A stretch of DNA of 64,000 nucleotides from Bacillota bacterium (GTDB taxonomy: Bacteria; Bacillota; Sulfobacillia; Fermentithermobacillales; Fermentithermobacillaceae): positions 20,394 through 84,393 of the forward strand of contig DUVI01000029.1 in NCBI GenBank assembly GCA_012841065.1. Reading direction: 5' to 3'. The position numbers were made by a program, and so were the translations under genes. The first letter of the stretch is position 1. Each line of letters begins with the position of its first letter. Shown one piece after another: positions 20,379 to 30,089 of this stretch. Under the pieces are notes generated by a model that had not been told where the DNA came from, did no database searches, and worked only from the letters and a program-made list of their open reading frames with translations.

Positions 20379-21294
20379 TGGAAGACCTCCCTGACTTAAG
20401 CTGCCTTCCTGAATACACTGCAAGCACCACGAGGGTTACTACATACGGGATCATCTGGATAAACTCGCCCGGGACCCTCAAGCTTTGCATGTAATTGGAC
20501 AGCGCATCAGTGAATCCAAACAAGAGGGAAGCAAGAAACGCCCCAATTGGGTGATTGCGTCCTAGAGCTTTGGCTGCCAAAGCGATAAACCCTCTGCCTG
20601 ATGTCATGTTCCGGGAAAACCAGCTCACATACCCCATGGAAAGGTGAACCCCACCCATACCGGCCAGGGCGCCGCTCAAGGCCAACGCTATGAACTGCAC
20701 CTTGTGTACTGAGATCCCCACCGAATCAGCAGCATCAGGATTTTCGCCTACGGCCCTGAGCCTCAAGCCAAAAGATGTCTTGTAGAGGAACAGGTATATC
20801 ATTACCACGGCGATAAGTGCCAAATATGTGAGCACATTTTGCTTGCCGATGATGGCTCCTATTACTGGGATGTCCTTAATGATTGGGATTTGGATCTCAG
20901 GCATCACTTTGCTGGGCAAGGAACTGGAAACACCTTTGTCATGGGCGACTGCGTACAACAAGAACACAGTCCCCTCGGCAGCCAGAAGGTTGAGTGCAAT
21001 CCCCGCCAAGATCACGTTGGTCTTAAGCTTCAGGTGAAAATACCCGAGCACCAGGCCCATCAGGATACCAGACGCCACTCCTGCCAGAAAACCAACCCAC
21101 GCTGATCCAGTAAACGCAGATGCGATTACCCCCATAAGCGCTGAAATCAGCATCATACCTTCCAGAGCGATGTTTACTACCCCTGACAAATCGGCAACCA
21201 CTGCACCGAGGGACGCAAACAGGACAGGAGTCGTAACACGCAATATGGATGCAGCAAAAGAAGCTGAGAACACTGCCCTAAGAAGCGGATGCAC
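20371..21294 (-). CDS. Nucleoside ABC transporter permease (NupQ-like)
   Basis: SLGAVVADLSGVVNIALEGMMLISALMGV; BMP-type ABC permease; overlaps neighbours. Confidence 0.9.
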   Translation of the reverse strand: MHPLLRAVFSASFAASILRVTTPVLFASLGAVVADLSGVVNIALEGMMLISALMGVIASAFTGSAWVGFLAGVASGILMGLVLGYFHLKLKTNVILAGIALNLLAAEGTVFLLYAVAHDKGVSSSLPSKVMPEIQIPIIKDIPVIGAIIGKQNVLTYLALIAVVMIYLFLYKTSFGLRLRAVGENPDAADSVGISVHKVQFIALALSGALAGMGGVHLSMGYVSWFSRNMTSGRGFIALAAKALGRNHPIGAFLASLLFGFTDALSNYMQSLRVPGEFIQMIPYVVTLVVLAVYSGRQLKSGRSSNE

Positions 21295-22336
21295 GTTGCT
21301 TCACCTCTTTCAGCGTCAAGCGGTGTCTGTAGCCGGCAAGGAAAGCTTCAGCGGTCACCAGCAATATGATCACAGCTTGTATGATGGATACCATTTCAGC
21401 CGATACGTCAGCGTACATGGCCATGACATCAGCACCTACCCGCAGGTATGCAAGGAATACAGCAGCCAAAGGCACCAAGAGGGGGTTGTTCCTGGCCAGA
21501 ATCGCGATAATCACCCCGTCAAACCCGTATCCCGGGCTAGCCTGCCACTGGAAGCGGCGGTAGATGCCGAGCATCTCAACTGCGCCTCCAAGCCCCGCGA
21601 CGGCACCTCCCAATACTTGGATCAGCAACATAACCTTGAGGACAGGGATCCCTGAGTACCTGGCGAAGCTGATGTTCTGTCCTGTCATCCTGGCCTCATA
21701 TCCCTTGCTTGTCCTGTACAAGAAGTAGTAGCAGGCGAAAACCACCAAGAACATCACAAATACGCCGGCATGAAGCTTTGTGGTCCTGGTAAATTGGGGT
21801 AACCATGAACTCTCCTTCAACGGAAGAGATACCAGAGCTCCGGCCGAAGGATCCCTGAGGTGGTAAGTTATCAGGTACATCCCAAGTTTGAGAAACACAT
21901 AGTTAAGCATTAGCGACGCTACCAGTTCAGACGCATTCCAACGCGCCTTTAGAATCCCCGGAATGAAGCCTCCTATCGCCCCGGCGACCATTCCTGCTGC
22001 CAAACATGCCACTGTGTGTATTACAGGCGGGAGATCCAGGAAAATTCCGGCTGCCGTCGCAGCTACCGCCCCTATGAAAAACTGGCCCTCCGCTCCCATA
22101 TTGAACTGGCCCGCAGAAAACACCAAGGATACTGCCAAACCTGTAAAAGTCAGGGGAACTGCCGCTTCAAGAAAAGACCCGAAGCGTCTGATACTTGTGA
22201 ACGGCCCCTTCAGAAAATACCCGAAAGCCTCCGCAGGCGATTCTGAAACCAATGAGGTGACGATAAAACCTATGATAAGCGCTGCGGCAATGGCTACTCC
22301 GGTCCTAAGCAGTTCGAACCAAGCATTTCTCCTCAT
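21278..22336 (-). CDS. Nucleoside ABC transporter permease (NupP-like)
   Basis: FTGLAVSLVFSAGQFNMGAEGQFFIGAVAA; typical of the family. Confidence 0.9.
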   Translation of the reverse strand: MRRNAWFELLRTGVAIAAALIIGFIVTSLVSESPAEAFGYFLKGPFTSIRRFGSFLEAAVPLTFTGLAVSLVFSAGQFNMGAEGQFFIGAVAATAAGIFLDLPPVIHTVACLAAGMVAGAIGGFIPGILKARWNASELVASLMLNYVFLKLGMYLITYHLRDPSAGALVSLPLKESSWLPQFTRTTKLHAGVFVMFLVVFACYYFLYRTSKGYEARMTGQNISFARYSGIPVLKVMLLIQVLGGAVAGLGGAVEMLGIYRRFQWQASPGYGFDGVIIAILARNNPLLVPLAAVFLAYLRVGADVMAMYADVSAEMVSIIQAVIILLVTAEAFLAGYRHRLTLKEVKQRASAS

Positions 22337-23934
22337 TCAACCGGCCTCCCCATCATCGAAGCCGTAACCTCGTCAGGCTCCTGACGTTTCAGCCCCAACA
22401 TGTACAGCCCGATCTCTTCTTCCTCAAGTCCCTGAACTTCGTCGAAATAAGCAACAACCTGCCCTTCGTACATTACAATCAGCCTGTTTGAGAGGCTCAT
22501 CACTTCAGTAAGGTCCGCAGATACTAAGAGTACGGCTGTGCCGCTCTCTGTAGCATCCACGAGATACTTGTGGACAGATTCTGTAGCTCCTATGTCGATC
22601 CCACGGGTAGGCTGGTTTGCAATGATCACCTTAGGTTCAGTAGAAAACTCCCTGGCTATAACAACTTTTTGAATGTTGCCTCCTGACAGGGTGCCAACAG
22701 CTTGCTGGGCGGATGAGGCCTTTATACCGAACCTGCTGATGAGATCTTGGCCCAACTTGGCAACCGCCTTGATGTCCAAGGAAAATCCATTGCTCACAGG
22801 CCGTTTATCGTACCTGGTCGAAATCAGGTTCTCAGATATAGATGCATTGGATGCCACCCCAAAGATCATCCTGTCTTGAGGTATGTGTGAAAGCCCCATA
22901 TCTCTTATCTCCCCAGGGCTCTTTCCAGTGGCATCCTGCCCGCAAACCCATATTTCCCCACTGTCGCACGGTGAAAGCCCGGTGATCACTTCCGCCAGTT
23001 CCACTTGGCCGTTTCCCTCAACTCCTGCAATCCCGAGGATTTCCCCTGCCCTTACCTGCAAGGTTACATCTTTTAGCACTTGGGTGCCGTCCTGGACAAG
23101 GTTGAGGTTCTTGGCCAACAGCCGGACTTCACCGCGAGTGCCTGTGGCCTTGGGCCGCATGGGCTTTAGGACAACGTCGCGGCCTACCATCATCCTGGAT
23201 ATTTCTTCAACCGTCACTTGATCTGTGTCCCGGGTTCCTATCACCTTGCCTGAGCGTAAGACTGTTACCCTGTCTGATAGCTCTTTGACTTCACGGAGTT
23301 TGTGGGAAATGAAGATGATGGTATGCCCCATCGCTTTCAGTGATTTGAGGGCTTCAAACAGTTCGTCGGTTTCCTGGGGGGTGAGCACTGCAGTAGGCTC
23401 GTCCAACACAAGGATATCTGAGCCGCGCATCAGGGCTTTGAGGATCTCTACCCTTTGTCTGATGCCTACAGGCACATCCTTTATTTTCGCGGCAGGTTCC
23501 GCATGCAGGCCGTACTTCTCGCTCAACTCTTTGCACACCTGTTCGGCCCGCTTCCTGTCAAACCAAATGCCTTTTCGCGGTTCTGCCCCCAGCACGATGT
23601 TTTCGGCCACGGTAAGGGAAGGAGCAAGCATAAAATGCTGGTGAACCATGCCAACTCCGTACCTTATAGCATCATTGGGGGAAGATATCCTGACTTCTTC
23701 GCCTTTGATAAAGATACTGCCTTCATCCGGCTTCTCCAGCCCAAACAACACTTTCATTAAGGTAGTCTTGCCCGCTCCGTTTTCGCCTACAAGGGCATGG
23801 ATTTCTCCTTTGCGCACTTCAAAGGTTACGTTTGAGTTGGCCACCAAGCCATTGGGATAGACTTTGGTGATTCCCTTCATCAACAAAATGGGATCTGTTG
23901 CTTGAGGTTGTGCTTGAGCCCTCACGCCATCCAC
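22333..23934 (-). CDS. Nucleoside ABC transporter ATP-binding protein, two ABC domains (NupO-like)
   Basis: GENGAGKTTLMKVLFGLEKPDEG; LDEPTAVLTPQE; second half GVEGNGQVELAEVITG...LSGGNIQKVVIAREF. Confidence 0.95.
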   Translation of the reverse strand: MDGVRAQAQPQATDPILLMKGITKVYPNGLVANSNVTFEVRKGEIHALVGENGAGKTTLMKVLFGLEKPDEGSIFIKGEEVRISSPNDAIRYGVGMVHQHFMLAPSLTVAENIVLGAEPRKGIWFDRKRAEQVCKELSEKYGLHAEPAAKIKDVPVGIRQRVEILKALMRGSDILVLDEPTAVLTPQETDELFEALKSLKAMGHTIIFISHKLREVKELSDRVTVLRSGKVIGTRDTDQVTVEEISRMMVGRDVVLKPMRPKATGTRGEVRLLAKNLNLVQDGTQVLKDVTLQVRAGEILGIAGVEGNGQVELAEVITGLSPCDSGEIWVCGQDATGKSPGEIRDMGLSHIPQDRMIFGVASNASISENLISTRYDKRPVSNGFSLDIKAVAKLGQDLISRFGIKASSAQQAVGTLSGGNIQKVVIAREFSTEPKVIIANQPTRGIDIGATESVHKYLVDATESGTAVLLVSADLTEVMSLSNRLIVMYEGQVVAYFDEVQGLEEEEIGLYMLGLKRQEPDEVTASMMGRPVE

Positions 23935-23959
23935 CTCATCCTCTTCAAACTAGGCCAAC

Positions 23960-23986
23960 GGGGCAAGGGGACATCCCCCTTGCCCC
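23960..23986 (-). other. Intercistronic hairpin between the binding-protein and ATPase genes
   Basis: GGGGCAAGGGG-ACATC-CCCCTTGCCCC perfect 11-bp stem in the 60-bp gap. Confidence 0.7.
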
Positions 23987-23994
23987 ACCAACGC

Positions 23995-25116
23995 TTACGG
24001 AGCTACTGAATCACGCAGTTCCTTCACGGCATCAGGGCCCATTTCTAAAGCAGAAGGCACCTGTATTTCGCCTGACTTGACTTTTTGTGCAAGTTCGTCT
24101 AGTTTGGCCCTCATTTCCTCGGGTACATTCCTCTCATAAAACTCGTTGATGGCAAGCCCTACTGCGTCTTCCTTGAGGCCCAGGCTTTCAGCCTTGCCAA
24201 GTTCAAGCTTGCCTTCCTGGAACAGCTTGGCTGCCCTAAACAGAGAGTTGTCAACGCGCTTCAGCATAGAAGTAAGCACCAGTTCAGCCTTTTCCGGGTC
24301 TGAATCCTTGAACAACATGGCCTGGTCAGAGTCTACTCCGATGGCATAAAGACCTCTTTCTTTGGCTGCGTCAAGCTGCCCCAAACCGCTTCCACCGGCT
24401 ACGTTAAACCCGATGTCGACACCCATGTCATACTGGGCCAGGCACATTTCTTTGCCCTTGGCAGGGTCGCTGTAGGATTCTACATAGGACACTGCCACTT
24501 TGATCTCAGGATCTATGCTCTTTGCACCCTCGATGTAACCCACCAGGAAGTCATTGATTACAGGTGCATCCATGCCGCCCAAGAAACCGATAAGCTTTTC
24601 TTCGTTTGCCCGGGGCAGATCTGAAGTGGTAACCATCGCGGCAAGAGCTCCGGCAAGATAAGAGCCTTCGTTCTGTCTGTAAAGGATCGAGTATACGTTG
24701 CTGTAATCGCCATTCGCGTAGTCCACGGATACGTCAAACAACACGTATGTCTTCTCGGGGAACTTAGGAGCGACTTCTTCAATCTGTGTCTGCATGTTAA
24801 AGGTTCCGGTGATGATAAGGTCCCAATCCTGGGTAGATACGTCGGTAAGGGTAGGTTCCCAGGCAGAGGGGTCTGTACCCATTTCGATTACCTTGACCTC
24901 CCAGCCCAGTTGCTCTTTGATCATCTGCATGCCCCGGTTAGCTGAATCCAGGAATGACATGTCTCCAAGGTTGCCCGCCAGCAAGAGCACGGCTTTATAC
25001 TGCTGCTCCTGCCCTTCGCCGTTTTGAGATTCCGGGTCCTTAGTCCCGCATCCGACCAAAACGACAGACGCAAGCAGCGCCGCCACCAGCATTAGCCCTA
25101 CGAGTCTCTTGTTCAA
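23995..25116 (-). CDS. BMP/PnrA-family nucleoside-binding lipoprotein
   Basis: Lipobox ASVVLVGCGTKD; LAGNLGDMSFLDSANRGMQ; FNVAGGSGLGQLDAAKERGLYAIGVDSDQ. Probable TTG start after GGAGG; the track extends to 25143. Confidence 0.92.
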   Translation of the reverse strand: MNKRLVGLMLVAALLASVVLVGCGTKDPESQNGEGQEQQYKAVLLLAGNLGDMSFLDSANRGMQMIKEQLGWEVKVIEMGTDPSAWEPTLTDVSTQDWDLIITGTFNMQTQIEEVAPKFPEKTYVLFDVSVDYANGDYSNVYSILYRQNEGSYLAGALAAMVTTSDLPRANEEKLIGFLGGMDAPVINDFLVGYIEGAKSIDPEIKVAVSYVESYSDPAKGKEMCLAQYDMGVDIGFNVAGGSGLGQLDAAKERGLYAIGVDSDQAMLFKDSDPEKAELVLTSMLKRVDNSLFRAAKLFQEGKLELGKAESLGLKEDAVGLAINEFYERNVPEEMRAKLDELAQKVKSGEIQVPSALEMGPDAVKELRDSVAP

Positions 25117-25142
25117 TTCTTGCACCTCCGGTTTTCCGGTCA

Positions 25143-26072
25143 TTATTTTGCGTTGATCGCATCCAAGAACATGTTTTCAATCTTGGCACGATCGCAAGCA
25201 AGAGCGATTGAAGCATTTGGTTTGCTTCCGTCATCCATGCGCTCATCGATTACAGTAAGTCCCCTGCTGAACCGTCCGCCGGTCTCTACTGTAACCTTTG
25301 CATTCAACTGTTGGGTAATCACAGTTGGGTCAATCGCCGCACATGCGGCCAGCAGATCGCACAGCAGAAGCACTTCTGAGCCAAGGTAAGCTTTTGTTCT
25401 TCCCACCGAGTACTCCATAGCTTGGGCAAACGCCTTGCCCACTTCGGTTGAAGATCTCCTAATCCGGACAATAACTTCTGATCCAAACACTGTGTCAAGG
25501 CATGTCTCCCACGGAACCATTATTATAGGTATTCCTGACTCGAACACCACTGCAGCAGCTTCGGGGTCAGCAAATATGTTGAACTCCGCCAACGGGCTTG
25601 TATTGCCCCTGGCCCGTGAAGTGCCGGCCATCATCACAATCTGCTTAATCCGCTTTTCCAGTTCCCTCTCTTTAGCTATAGCTAAAGCCACGTTGGTAAG
25701 GGGGCCCAGAGTAAGCAAAGAAACCTCCTGCTTCTTTGTAGATTCAATGATAAAGTCCACGGCATATTGGTCTTGGGGTGCAATACCCGGTTCAGGCAGT
25801 GAGGTATTGCCAAACCCATTTTCTCCATGATACTCCGCAGCATGCTCACGTTGTTGCAGAATAGGCCTGCTTGTGCCCTGATAAACCGGCACGTCTCCAC
25901 CCATCAGTTCAACGAGTTTGAGCGCGTTTCTGGTGGTGTGATTTAGTCCAACGTTGCCGTGAACCGAGGTGATCCCTAAGATGTCCAAAGCACCTGAGTT
26001 GACAGCCGTAATGATGGCAGAAGCATCGTCAATGCCAGGGTCTGTATCGATTATCCATTTCACTTTGCTCAA
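25143..26072 (-). CDS. Nucleoside hydrolase (copy 2)
   Basis: WIIDTDPGIDDASAIITA; LLTLGPLTNVALAIA; AEFNIFADPEAA. Confidence 0.95.
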   Translation of the reverse strand: MSKVKWIIDTDPGIDDASAIITAVNSGALDILGITSVHGNVGLNHTTRNALKLVELMGGDVPVYQGTSRPILQQREHAAEYHGENGFGNTSLPEPGIAPQDQYAVDFIIESTKKQEVSLLTLGPLTNVALAIAKERELEKRIKQIVMMAGTSRARGNTSPLAEFNIFADPEAAAVVFESGIPIIMVPWETCLDTVFGSEVIVRIRRSSTEVGKAFAQAMEYSVGRTKAYLGSEVLLLCDLLAACAAIDPTVITQQLNAKVTVETGGRFSRGLTVIDERMDDGSKPNASIALACDRAKIENMFLDAINAK

Positions 26073-26216
26073 CCTCCGGAGATAAGCTTGTTGGATACGT
26101 CCTTGGGAGTCCGCCTTATGTTCTGGCTCCCACCCCCTATTCCAAACCAGGTTCTACCTGTCGAAAAGCTATGCACTTAACATTATCATGTTATTACATT
26201 CGCGCAGAAACAAGGA

Positions 26217-27134
26217 TCAACCTTGGAGAAGAGCTTCAACCTCACCGCGTTCCGGCATAGAAGGCTGTGCACCTTTGCGCGTAACAGCCAATGCACCTAC
26301 CGCATTTGCAAACCTGCACGCTTCTTCAAGGGATTTGCCCTCACACAGAGCCACTGCCAGCCCGCCGGCAAATGCATCACCTGCGGCGGTGGTGTCCACA
26401 GCCTGAACCCTGTACCCCGGAATGCTGCCAAACCTGCCGCCTTCAGCATAAACCAGGCCGCTTGCACCTAGTTTTATCACCACAGCTCTTGCCCCTGCGG
26501 CAAGCAAGTCAGACGCAGCAAGTTTCGCGCTTTCCACATCCACCACCCGGCGCCCTGTTAGGAAGGACGCTTCATGCTCGTTAGGTGTAAGCACATCGAT
26601 TCCACTGAGCAACTCCCGTGACAGGACAACAGGTGGAGCAGGGTCAAGCATCACTTGTGTGCCGCATTGTCTCGCGACCTTCACGGCATACTCCACGGTT
26701 TCGAGGGGTATCTCCAGTTGAAGCATTAGCACCTTTGCTCTTTCCAAATGAGGCTTGAGTGAATCAACGTCAGCCGTGCTGCAATACCCGTTGGCACCTG
26801 GAACAACGATAATCGAGTTGTCTCCTGTATCATCCACTGTTATGAAAGCAGAGCCTGTAGGTACGTCTTGAGTGGTGGCAATAAGTTCCTTACCCGCTCC
26901 TGCTGATGACAGACTGTCAAGCACTACCTTGGAAAAGACGTCGTCACCTATCCTCCCTGCCATAGCCACATTACCACCCAGTTTTGCTGCCGCCACAGCT
27001 TGGTTGGCGCCTTTTCCTCCCGGAAAGATGGAAAACTCAGTGCCCTGGACAGTCTCGCCCACGGCCGGGCGTCTTGTAACCCTCACCACGAAATCTACAT
27101 TCATGCTGCCCAGTACAATAAGGTCTCTGTTCAC
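26217..27134 (-). CDS. rbsK: Ribokinase (PfkB family)
   Basis: VLGSMNVDFVVRV; FPGGKGANQAVAAAKLGG; VDTTAAGDAFAGGLAVAL. Confidence 0.93.
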   Translation of the reverse strand: MNRDLIVLGSMNVDFVVRVTRRPAVGETVQGTEFSIFPGGKGANQAVAAAKLGGNVAMAGRIGDDVFSKVVLDSLSSAGAGKELIATTQDVPTGSAFITVDDTGDNSIIVVPGANGYCSTADVDSLKPHLERAKVLMLQLEIPLETVEYAVKVARQCGTQVMLDPAPPVVLSRELLSGIDVLTPNEHEASFLTGRRVVDVESAKLAASDLLAAGARAVVIKLGASGLVYAEGGRFGSIPGYRVQAVDTTAAGDAFAGGLAVALCEGKSLEEACRFANAVGALAVTRKGAQPSMPERGEVEALLQG

Positions 27135-27300
27135 GCCAGTGTCGCCTCCTCACGTTAAATCTATCTTCAACGGGAAGCCAGGGCAAGCTGTTCCGATTGA
27201 CAAACGACATACTTGGAAAAAGCCAAATACGGCTGATTCCTGTGTCAGATAAGGGTTTACCGGCATAGCGTTATGTGACAGATGTTTTCGGAGGTGCACC

Positions 27301-27771
27301 ATGCACATTCAAGGGTTCTCAGCAACCATTTCAAAGGAAAGCCTGGCGCGGCTCCTGAAGGCCATAAGGTTCCCCGAGGGCGTAACCCTCATTGATTCGA
27401 TGCTTGCCGACGGAACGATTATCCTGGTACTCAGAATGGCATCGTACTTCGGGATACCGGTAAGGGTTAGATTAGAACTTGATTCCTTCCTTGGCTCGAG
27501 GATCATTTTCAAGGCAACTCCACCTATCAGGTTTCCAATTGAAGGTGTCTTGGAAATGTCACCGTCCGATGAACCGGAGACAGTTTCACACAACCGGTAC
27601 ACATTGGCTGAAATGGACTTGGTGAAGCTTTCTAAGGGCATGATCACGGCCGCTACGATAAGCAACTTGTCCATTACCACGCATGGAATCTTTCTTGAGG
27701 CACAAGGCATTCAGGCAGACCCACACAAGATTCTTGCTGCGTTCCAAAGCGTGTCAACCAATCACAAGTGA
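27301..27771 (+). CDS. Conserved-looking hypothetical protein, 156 aa
   Basis: ATG with upstream GGAGG; intact ORF in otherwise unoccupied space; no family recognised. Confidence 0.65.
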   Translation: MHIQGFSATISKESLARLLKAIRFPEGVTLIDSMLADGTIILVLRMASYFGIPVRVRLELDSFLGSRIIFKATPPIRFPIEGVLEMSPSDEPETVSHNRYTLAEMDLVKLSKGMITAATISNLSITTHGIFLEAQGIQADPHKILAAFQSVSTNHK

Positions 27772-27851
27772 CACAAGGGATTCATATTGTATCTTGACAT
27801 AAGTGCGATTACCGGTGCCTGCGGCCCAGGGGCACCTAAGGAGGGAACAGC

Positions 27852-28313
27852 ATGGACAACACCGGCGAAGAAAGGAAAGACATGGCGGAACCCATAAGCC
27901 CACAGCAGCATGTACACCATTATTACGGAAGAACCACCACAGACCAGGACCACTTCCACGTGTTCGACGGCACCACCGGGCTCAATTACGTAACAGGTGA
28001 AGGCCATGTTCACCGCTTCAGCAATGAAACTTCAAGAGCTCACGGCCATACCCACAGAATGCACGGGAACACGTCGCTTCAGGTCAGGTCATTTGGGGGG
28101 CACGTACATCAGATTTCCGGCATAACAAGTTTTGACGACGGACACACCCATCGATTTGACGTGTTTAGCGGCCCCCCTGCGAGACCCAGGAGAAGGAGAC
28201 CCAGGCTCATGAGTTTGGCCAGATCGGCACAACAAACCCCGGACGAGGAATCTGCCTCACCCAGACGGCGCCGCCGCTTCCGAAAAATCAGGCCATCCTC
28301 TCGGAAACAATAG
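27852..28313 (+). CDS. YmaF-like His-rich repeat protein
   Basis: AAGGAGG RBS; repeated HxH units (DHFHVF, GHVHRF, HGHTHRMHG, GHVHQI, GHTHRF), YmaF-type. Confidence 0.82.
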   Translation: MDNTGEERKDMAEPISPQQHVHHYYGRTTTDQDHFHVFDGTTGLNYVTGEGHVHRFSNETSRAHGHTHRMHGNTSLQVRSFGGHVHQISGITSFDDGHTHRFDVFSGPPARPRRRRPRLMSLARSAQQTPDEESASPRRRRRFRKIRPSSRKQ

Positions 28314-28920
28314 ATACGGCCTTTTCCCTTAATCTGCAGGCCTGCTCCATCAGGCCTTCCTTTTCTTTGATTGCTTGACGGACAAAGCCCTGATCCTTCA
28401 TCATGGGCACGTTGATATCCACATTGAGCAGCACAGACCGCAAACCCGCTTCTGCAAGATAAGCGGCCACGCCCGCATCGCTGATTGCCATGGTGTTTCC
28501 TATCGGCGCCAGTTCACACACAATTTCCAGAAGTTCAACACACGCCCTGGCGGCCTTCAAAGGGGTCTCGGTAGCGCCTTTGAGCGCTTGCTGAAGGAGC
28601 ACTTCACGCTTTTCCTTTTCTCCCGGAGTGTTTCTCGGAAGCCTGTATACCTCCATGAACTTGCCGAACTGGCTGATATCTTCCTCGACCAAGGCCTCAA
28701 AGGTTGACATCAACGCAAGCGCTTTGTCCCTGAGCACAATAACCTGCTCTTCCACATCCCGGTACTTCTTTTTGCCAATCGTAAGGTTGCCTACCATGGC
28801 TGCCATAGAAGCCGCAAAAGCTGCGGCTATCGCCGACACACTCCCGCCGCCGGGAGTAGGAGCTGAAGACGCTGATTCCTGAAGTATCTCAGATAAACTC
28901 TTGTCAAAGAGGCCGGCCAA
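28288..28920 (-). CDS. fchA: Formiminotetrahydrofolate cyclodeaminase family protein (copy 2)
   Basis: SLSEILQESASSAPTPGGGSVSAIAAAFAASMAAMVGNLTIGKKKY; FTCD_C family. Confidence 0.9.
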   Translation of the reverse strand: MAGLFDKSLSEILQESASSAPTPGGGSVSAIAAAFAASMAAMVGNLTIGKKKYRDVEEQVIVLRDKALALMSTFEALVEEDISQFGKFMEVYRLPRNTPGEKEKREVLLQQALKGATETPLKAARACVELLEIVCELAPIGNTMAISDAGVAAYLAEAGLRSVLLNVDINVPMMKDQGFVRQAIKEKEGLMEQACRLREKAVSIVSERMA

Positions 28921-28956
28921 CGAAATCTCCCCTTTCTATATGTGAACCTGCTATAC

Positions 28957-29811
28957 TTAAGCCTGCTCCTTTTGCAGTTCGATTGCCTTAAGCAGGTTGT
29001 TCTGCAAGAGGGCAGTGGTAAGGCTTCCAACACCGCCTGGAACCGGGGTAATCGCACCGGCGACTTCCGATAACCCTTCAAAGTCCACATCGCCTACAGT
29101 CTTGCCGTCAACCTCGTTAATGCCTGCATCTACGACTATCACGCCAGGACTGACCATATCCTTGGTCACAAGTCTTGCCTTGCCTGCGGCAGCGATAATC
29201 ACATCAGCTTTTTTGGTGTGGAATGCCAGATCTTTGGTACGGGTGTGACACACGGTCACAGTAGCGTTCTCATTAAGCAGCAGGAAAATCAAAGGCTTAC
29301 CTACTGTATCACCACGCCCGATGAGGCATACGTTCTTGCCTTCCAGGGAAATCCCTTCCCTCTTCAGGATCTCTATGCAGCTTTGAGGAGTAACCGGAAA
29401 CAAGCCGGATTTCTGGGTGAACATCATCCCCCTGTTTATTGGGTTGATGCCGTCCACGTCTTTCAGGGGATCAATTGCCATCATCACACGTTGCTTATCC
29501 ATATGTTTCGGAAGCGGGAGTTCGATCATAATGCCGTGGCAATCAGGATCCGCAGAAAGCTCTTCGAGTTTATTGATTACCTCTGATTCTTGAGCATCTT
29601 CGGGAAATGTGAACAGCTCATAGTCTATGCCCGACTTGCGGCAAGCCCTTTCTTTCGACCTTGCATAAAGCACAGAGGCAGGATCGTCTCCCACCAGGAT
29701 AACACACAGCTTGGGGGTAATCCCCGCTTCCTTTAGCGCAGATACCTTTTCCCGGACTTCAGATCGGATCTCAGACGCAATCTGGCGTCCGTCGATTATT
29801 CTCGCGGGCAT
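28957..29811 (-). CDS. folD: Bifunctional methylenetetrahydrofolate dehydrogenase/cyclohydrolase
   Basis: VGDDPASVLYARSKERACRKSGI; IELPLPKHMDKQRVMMAIDPLKDVDG; ITPVPGGVGSLTTALL. Confidence 0.97.
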   Translation of the reverse strand: MPARIIDGRQIASEIRSEVREKVSALKEAGITPKLCVILVGDDPASVLYARSKERACRKSGIDYELFTFPEDAQESEVINKLEELSADPDCHGIMIELPLPKHMDKQRVMMAIDPLKDVDGINPINRGMMFTQKSGLFPVTPQSCIEILKREGISLEGKNVCLIGRGDTVGKPLIFLLLNENATVTVCHTRTKDLAFHTKKADVIIAAAGKARLVTKDMVSPGVIVVDAGINEVDGKTVGDVDFEGLSEVAGAITPVPGGVGSLTTALLQNNLLKAIELQKEQA

Positions 29812-30031
29812 GATCCCAAACCCCTTCCTTAACTTGTCAATTCAGCCAATTACTCGCCTGTTACCTGCTTTCGACACGAGGTTCCTGCATACCTCTTAAT
29901 AATCATGCAGGACATGATCCATTACTCCACAGGGGCGCTAGACCGGAAAAACTAGTCACATTTGAGCTCAATCAAAAAGTGCTGCCCTTCCCCTCTTTTG
30001 ATTCAACCCCATACTTACCACCGTGCATTTC

Positions 30032-30068
30032 AAAAAACCACCGGGCCCCATCCGGATGAGGGCCCGGT
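30032..30068 (-). terminator. Rho-independent terminator of the zinc-ribbon gene
   Basis: ACCGGGCCC...GGGCCCGGT hairpin followed on the minus strand by GGTTTTTTG. Confidence 0.85.
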
Positions 30069-30089
30069 AGCTACAGGTACAGTAGACGG

